Assembly: GCA_025966255.1 (NCBI GenBank)
Contig: JAOPVG010000012.1
Location: 1-9,894 of the forward strand
DNA from: Jatrophihabitans sp.
GTDB taxonomy: Bacteria > Actinomycetota > Actinomycetes > Mycobacteriales > Jatrophihabitantaceae
DNA: 9,894 bases
Direction of reading: 5' to 3'
The notes under the pieces were generated by a model. That model saw nothing but the letters and a program-made list of their open reading frames with translations. It had not been told where the DNA came from and did no database searches. Shown here piece after piece: positions 7,276 to 9,894 of the stretch; position 1 is the first letter of the stretch; each line of letters begins with the position of its first letter. Made by a program: the position numbers and the translations under genes.

Positions 7276-7281
7276 AGCGTA
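7276..7281 (-). promoter_or_regulatory. Possible leaderless -10 element for the TIGR03085-type gene
   Basis: On the - strand TACGCT fits the actinobacterial TAnnnT -10 pattern and ends 6 bases before the ATG at 7269. There is no obvious Shine-Dalgarno sequence in between. This spacing is what a leaderless transcript would need. No -35 match is evident, so this is a suggestion only. Confidence 0.3.
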
Positions 7282-7310
7282 TCCAGGTAGTCCGCGGCGC
7301 CCGGCAGGAC

Positions 7311-7316
7311 AGGAGG
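7311..7316 (+). promoter_or_regulatory. Ribosome binding site of the membrane protein gene
   Basis: A consensus AGGAGG, 3 bases before the GTG at 7320. It decides the start, because the frame is open both further upstream and downstream. Confidence 0.6.
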
Positions 7317-7319
7317 GAC

Positions 7320-7871
7320 GTGCACGACGACGACTATGTGCGCGAGACACCCCCGCCGGTTGTCGGCGCGGTTGCCCTCGGTACCGCGCCGCTGCCGTTC
7401 CTCGCCGTGTACACGGTCCTTTTCCTCGTCCACGGCAGCGTCCACCCCGTCCAGCCGCCGGACGTGACGTCGACGAAGCAGGGCGAGTTCATCGCGGGGT
7501 GGATCGCACTCGCCGTCTTCGTCGTCACCGCCGTGTCCCTGCTGTGGCTGGTGAACGGGCGACGCCGCTGGCCCTTCGTCATCGTGCAGTTGGGCATCCT
7601 CGGCGCGGCGATCGACTTCCTCGTCGACCCCACTGCGGGCGGGCGCGTCATCTCCCTGCTGATCGCCGTCACGTCGGCGCTGGCGCTCATCTTCGGCTTC
7701 GCGCCGCAGGCGTGGCGACACGTCGGTCGCCCGGCGCCGTCAGCGATCGCGCGGGTGTACGGCGCCCGACCCGGATCCCGGCGGACGAAGAGCGGCGGAT
7801 CGGACGCTCTGCCGCACAGTTCGGAGCCGACGGCCGTCGAGCCCGCGTCCCTGCGGCGCCGGCGCTCGTAG
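7320..7871 (+). CDS. Hypothetical four-helix membrane protein
   Basis: I do not recognise the family. The 183-residue product has a short acidic N-terminus (HDDDY), then four hydrophobic segments at about 16-38, 58-78, 84-103 and 107-128. The TM1-TM2 loop holds HGSVHPVQPPDVTSTKQGE, and the TM2-TM3 turn is NGRRRW. The last 50 residues or so (from APQAWRHVGRP) are hydrophilic, Arg/Ser/Pro-rich and probably disordered, ending RRRRS. GTG 7320 is chosen because AGGAGG (7311-7316) lies just upstream, although 3 bases is a tight spacing; the next in-frame GTG (7338) is too far from that site. The frame is open upstream across the divergent gene, but that part is arginine-rich shadow sequence. It is divergent from the TIGR03085-type gene (50-bp gap) and followed by a two-component pair. 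Confidence 0.7.
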   Translation: MHDDDYVRETPPPVVGAVALGTAPLPFLAVYTVLFLVHGSVHPVQPPDVTSTKQGEFIAGWIALAVFVVTAVSLLWLVNGRRRWPFVIVQLGILGAAIDFLVDPTAGGRVISLLIAVTSALALIFGFAPQAWRHVGRPAPSAIARVYGARPGSRRTKSGGSDALPHSSEPTAVEPASLRRRRS

Positions 7872-8041
7872 GACGACGCGGGCAGATACGCTCGCTGATC
7901 GAGGCCGACCGATGCACCGTGGCTGTTCAGCCGGCGTCGCGTCACCTACCTCCTTCACAGTAAACTCCCACGAATGGCTTAATAAGCGCGCTCAGGATGG
8001 ACACAGCGCAAACTAAGACCACACCTTGGGGAGACCACGTA
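7872..8041 (+). promoter_or_regulatory. Control region upstream of the two-component genes
   Basis: 170 bp without a gene. The first 80 bp are GC-rich with no clear terminator, only a 4-bp GGCT/AGCC stem at 7921-7932. From about 7950 the sequence is markedly less GC-rich and reads like a promoter: TAAACT (7961-7966) fits TAnnnT, and TTAATA (7979-7984) is another -10 candidate with TTCACA (7954-7959) 19 bp upstream. Two similar strings, CACAGTAAACT and CACAGCGCAAACT, lie about 46 bp apart and could be regulator sites. GGGGAG (8028-8033), 8 bases before the ATG at 8042, is the ribosome site and favours that start over the in-frame ATG at 7997. Confidence 0.5.
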
Positions 8042-8755
8042 ATGAGTGCAGCAGCGGCTTCGACGAACACCAAGCGTCGCGTGCTGGTCGTGGACGATGA
8101 GGACAACGTGACGCACCTCGTCTCGTCGGCACTACGCTTCGACGGGTTCGAGACGGTCACGGCCGACAGCGGTACGGCAGCACTGGCGAAAGTGGCTGAG
8201 ACCGACCCCGACCTCATCGTTCTCGACGTGATGATGCCCGGCCTGGACGGGCTTGGCGTACTGCAGAACCTCCGGGCGGCCGGGTCGCAGGTACCGGTGA
8301 TCTTCCTGACCGCCCGCGACACCGCCAGCGACCGCATCGTCGGGCTGCGCGCCGGTGCCGACGACTACGTCGTCAAGCCGTTCAGCATCGAGGAGTTGCT
8401 CGCCCGGGTGCATGCCGTGCTGCGGCGCTCCTCGCCGGACAGCGGCCGCGAGGGCCTCCTCACCGTCGCCGACCTCGAACTGGACGAGAACAGCCACGAG
8501 GTCACCCGCGCCGGCGTCGAGGTGCACCTAACTGCCACCGAGTTCGAGCTGCTTCGCTATCTCATGCGCAACGAGCGAGTGGTGTTGTCCAAGACGCAGA
8601 TCCTCGACCGGGTGTGGAAGTACGACTTCCAGGGGCAGTCCAACATCGTCGAGCTCTACATCGGCTACCTGCGCAAGAAGGTCGACAACATCGAGCCGAA
8701 GCTCATCCACACCATCCGTGGCGCGGGATACGTGATCAAGGCGCCGCGCACGTGA
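8042..8755 (+). CDS. OmpR/PhoB-family response regulator
   Basis: A 237-residue two-domain transcription factor. The receiver domain spans about 12-128, with the acidic pocket at Asp18-Asp19 of VLVVDDE, phospho-acceptor Asp62 in LIVLDVMMPGLDG, switch Thr90 in FLTARD, and Lys112 in YVVKPFS. A winged-helix DNA-binding domain spans about 138-234, including LTATEFELLRYLM (163-175), VLSKTQILDRVWKYDF (181-196), the recognition-helix region NIVELYIGYLRKKVD (201-215) and the wing HTIRGAGYVIK (223-233). It is phosphorylated most likely by the kinase encoded 7 bp downstream. It resembles mycobacterial PhoP/TrcR-type regulators in general layout, but I cannot assign a specific orthologue. ATG 8042 is chosen for its ribosome site; ATG 7997 would add 15 residues of no domain. 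Confidence 0.93.
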   Translation: MSAAAASTNTKRRVLVVDDEDNVTHLVSSALRFDGFETVTADSGTAALAKVAETDPDLIVLDVMMPGLDGLGVLQNLRAAGSQVPVIFLTARDTASDRIVGLRAGADDYVVKPFSIEELLARVHAVLRRSSPDSGREGLLTVADLELDENSHEVTRAGVEVHLTATEFELLRYLMRNERVVLSKTQILDRVWKYDFQGQSNIVELYIGYLRKKVDNIEPKLIHTIRGAGYVIKAPRT

Positions 8756-8762
8756 CGCTCCC

Positions 8763-9894
8763 ATGAGCGAGATCGAGTTCATGCGGGCGGAGGGGGGACA
8801 GCCGTACACGCCGCCGCCTCCGACCGTTCCGCCGCCACCCGACCCTGCTCGTCCCGCACCGCCGGACGAGGAGGTCATCGGCGACCGCGGCCAACCGCGT
8901 CCTCGACGCCTCGGCCCCCGCAGCCTCACCGCGCGGCTGGTGACCGGTGTCGTGTCCCTGGTCGTGGTGCTCGTCTTGCTCATCGGCGGCGGGACCTACT
9001 TCGCGTTGAAGTCGTTCCTCGACAATCGCCTGGACCAGCAGCTGCAGACCACGATCAGCCAAGGCCTGTACCGAGCCTTCAATGGGCCCCCCCGCATCGG
9101 GCCGGCCCCGCTGGTCGTCTACGCGACTGCGCTGGATCCGGCTACCGGCGCAGTTCTGGCGAACCCGACGCCGAACGACTACTCGCTGAAGTCGATCGAG
9201 CTGTCGGCGGCCCAGCGCCAGAACCTGGCTGCGCGCGAATCGTCCTCTCCGACGACCATCACCACGGCCGATGGCCTGCAGCTTCGGATCACCGTGCAGC
9301 CGGCCACGCTCAACCCCAACACGGTCAATCAGAAGCCCGCCATGGTGGTCGTGGGGCTGAGCACCGGGGACGAACAAGAGACGCTGCACCGGCTCTTCGT
9401 ACTCGAGGTCGCCATCGGCGGAGCGGCCGTGGTGCTCGCGCTGCTGGCGACCACGTACGGCGTTCAGTTGAGCCTGCGACGACTGCGCCGCGTGACCGCC
9501 ACCGCTCAAGAGGTGGCCGCGGAGCTGTCCCCCGAAGGGCACGGTCTGGACCGGCGGGTACCCGATAGCGACTCGGGTACCGAGGTAGGCCAGCTCGCGG
9601 CCTCGTTCAACACCCTGCTCGCCGCAGTCGAGACGCAGTTCGCAGCGCGGTTGGAGAGCGAGCAGCGGATGCGCCAGTTCCTCGCTGACGCCTCCCATGA
9701 GCTGCGCACGCCGCTGACCTCGATCCGGGGTTACGCCGAGCTGGCTCGCATGCAACGCGCCGTCGGGAATACCGAGGACGACAACCTCTCGCGCATCGAG
9801 GGCGAGGGCACCCGCATGTCGCGTCTCGTCGAGGATCTGCTGATGCTCGCGCGCGGTGACGCCGACGGCCGGGCCGCCGATCGCGAACTGATCG
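8763..9894 (+). CDS. Sensor histidine kinase, 3'-truncated by window edge
   Basis: An open frame runs from ATG 8763 to the window end (377 codons visible). Residues 1-55 are a proline-rich, probably disordered cytoplasmic leader (TPPPPTVPPPPDPARPAPP). TM1 is at about 56-80, an extracytoplasmic sensor segment of about 130 residues follows, and TM2 is at about 211-233. A HAMP linker covers about 234-290, including GTEVGQLAASFNTLLAAVE. The dimerisation/phosphoacceptor domain has the H-box FLADASHELRTPLTSIRGYAEL (307-327) with phospho-accepting His312, then RIEGEGTRMSRLVEDLLMLAR. The HATPase_c domain lies beyond the edge. It starts 7 bp after the response regulator stop, so the two form an operon and a probable cognate pair. 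No clear ribosome site precedes the ATG; an ATG at 8781 is an alternative. The signal sensed is unknown. Confidence 0.92.
   Translation, partial: MSEIEFMRAEGGQPYTPPPPTVPPPPDPARPAPPDEEVIGDRGQPRPRRLGPRSLTARLVTGVVSLVVVLVLLIGGGTYFALKSFLDNRLDQQLQTTISQGLYRAFNGPPRIGPAPLVVYATALDPATGAVLANPTPNDYSLKSIELSAAQRQNLAARESSSPTTITTADGLQLRITVQPATLNPNTVNQKPAMVVVGLSTGDEQETLHRLFVLEVAIGGAAVVLALLATTYGVQLSLRRLRRVTATAQEVAAELSPEGHGLDRRVPDSDSGTEVGQLAASFNTLLAAVETQFAARLESEQRMRQFLADASHELRTPLTSIRGYAELARMQRAVGNTEDDNLSRIEGEGTRMSRLVEDLLMLARGDADGRAADRELI

Noticed and set aside
7997..8041. ATG 7997 as start of the response regulator
   Set aside because: It has no good ribosome site, adds 15 residues outside the receiver domain, and would place the start inside the promoter-like region; ATG 8042 has GGGGAG 8 bases upstream.
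8736..9755. 339-codon minus-strand frame opposite the histidine kinase
   Set aside because: The + strand frame has TM, HAMP and HisKA features and runs off the window edge; the minus frame is Arg/Gly/Gln-rich with no domain.
1..9894. CRISPR array, tRNA or rRNA genes, toxin-antitoxin, defence or biosynthetic clusters
   Set aside because: No regularly spaced repeats, cloverleaf or rRNA-like stretches, and no proteins of those classes are seen; the window is mainly core metabolism, transport and signalling.

Overview
The window is high-GC (roughly 70%, by eye) actinobacterial chromosome. The case rests on four things: codons ending in G or C throughout, GTG starts, a his gene order and a PriA-type HisA typical of Actinobacteria, and a TIGR03085-type protein of the mycothiol-dependent maleylpyruvate isomerase superfamily, which is largely actinobacterial. 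I cannot place it to genus.

Region 1 (1-3362, + strand) is a compact histidine operon: hisC (5' end cut by the window), hisB, hisH, a small two-helix membrane protein gene, and priA/hisA. The hisC/hisB and small-gene/priA junctions overlap by 4 bp (ATGA, GTGA), and hisB-hisH are 7 bp apart. The only real gap, between hisH and the small gene, holds a strong hairpin with perfect 15-bp arms. HisC, HisB, HisH and PriA cover consecutive or cooperating steps of histidine synthesis, and PriA probably also serves tryptophan synthesis.

Region 2 (3400-5691) separates priA from hisF. It holds a putative alpha/beta-hydrolase esterase (+) and a convergent MFS carboxylate/sialate-type transporter (-). Their stop codons share one TGATCA hexamer with no base between them. 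Many relatives carry an inositol-monophosphatase-like gene between priA and hisF, so this looks like a local rearrangement.

Region 3 (5800-7269) holds hisF (+) and a convergent TIGR03085-type gene (-). Their junction again uses TGATCA double stops, here duplicated by a perfect 21-bp tandem repeat. HisF is the partner of HisH in imidazole glycerol phosphate synthase, so the complex's two subunits are encoded about 3.6 kb apart. hisI does not follow hisF.

Region 4 (7320-9894, + strand) holds an unrecognised four-helix membrane protein, a 170-bp AT-richer control region, and an OmpR-family response regulator. A HAMP-HisKA histidine kinase follows and is cut at the right edge before its ATPase domain.

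No tRNA, rRNA, CRISPR array, insertion sequence or phage gene is visible, and I see no convincing undescribed multi-gene system. The most unusual items are the TGATCA shared stops with the tandem duplication, the hairpin before the small membrane gene, that gene itself, and a non-consensus residue in PriA.
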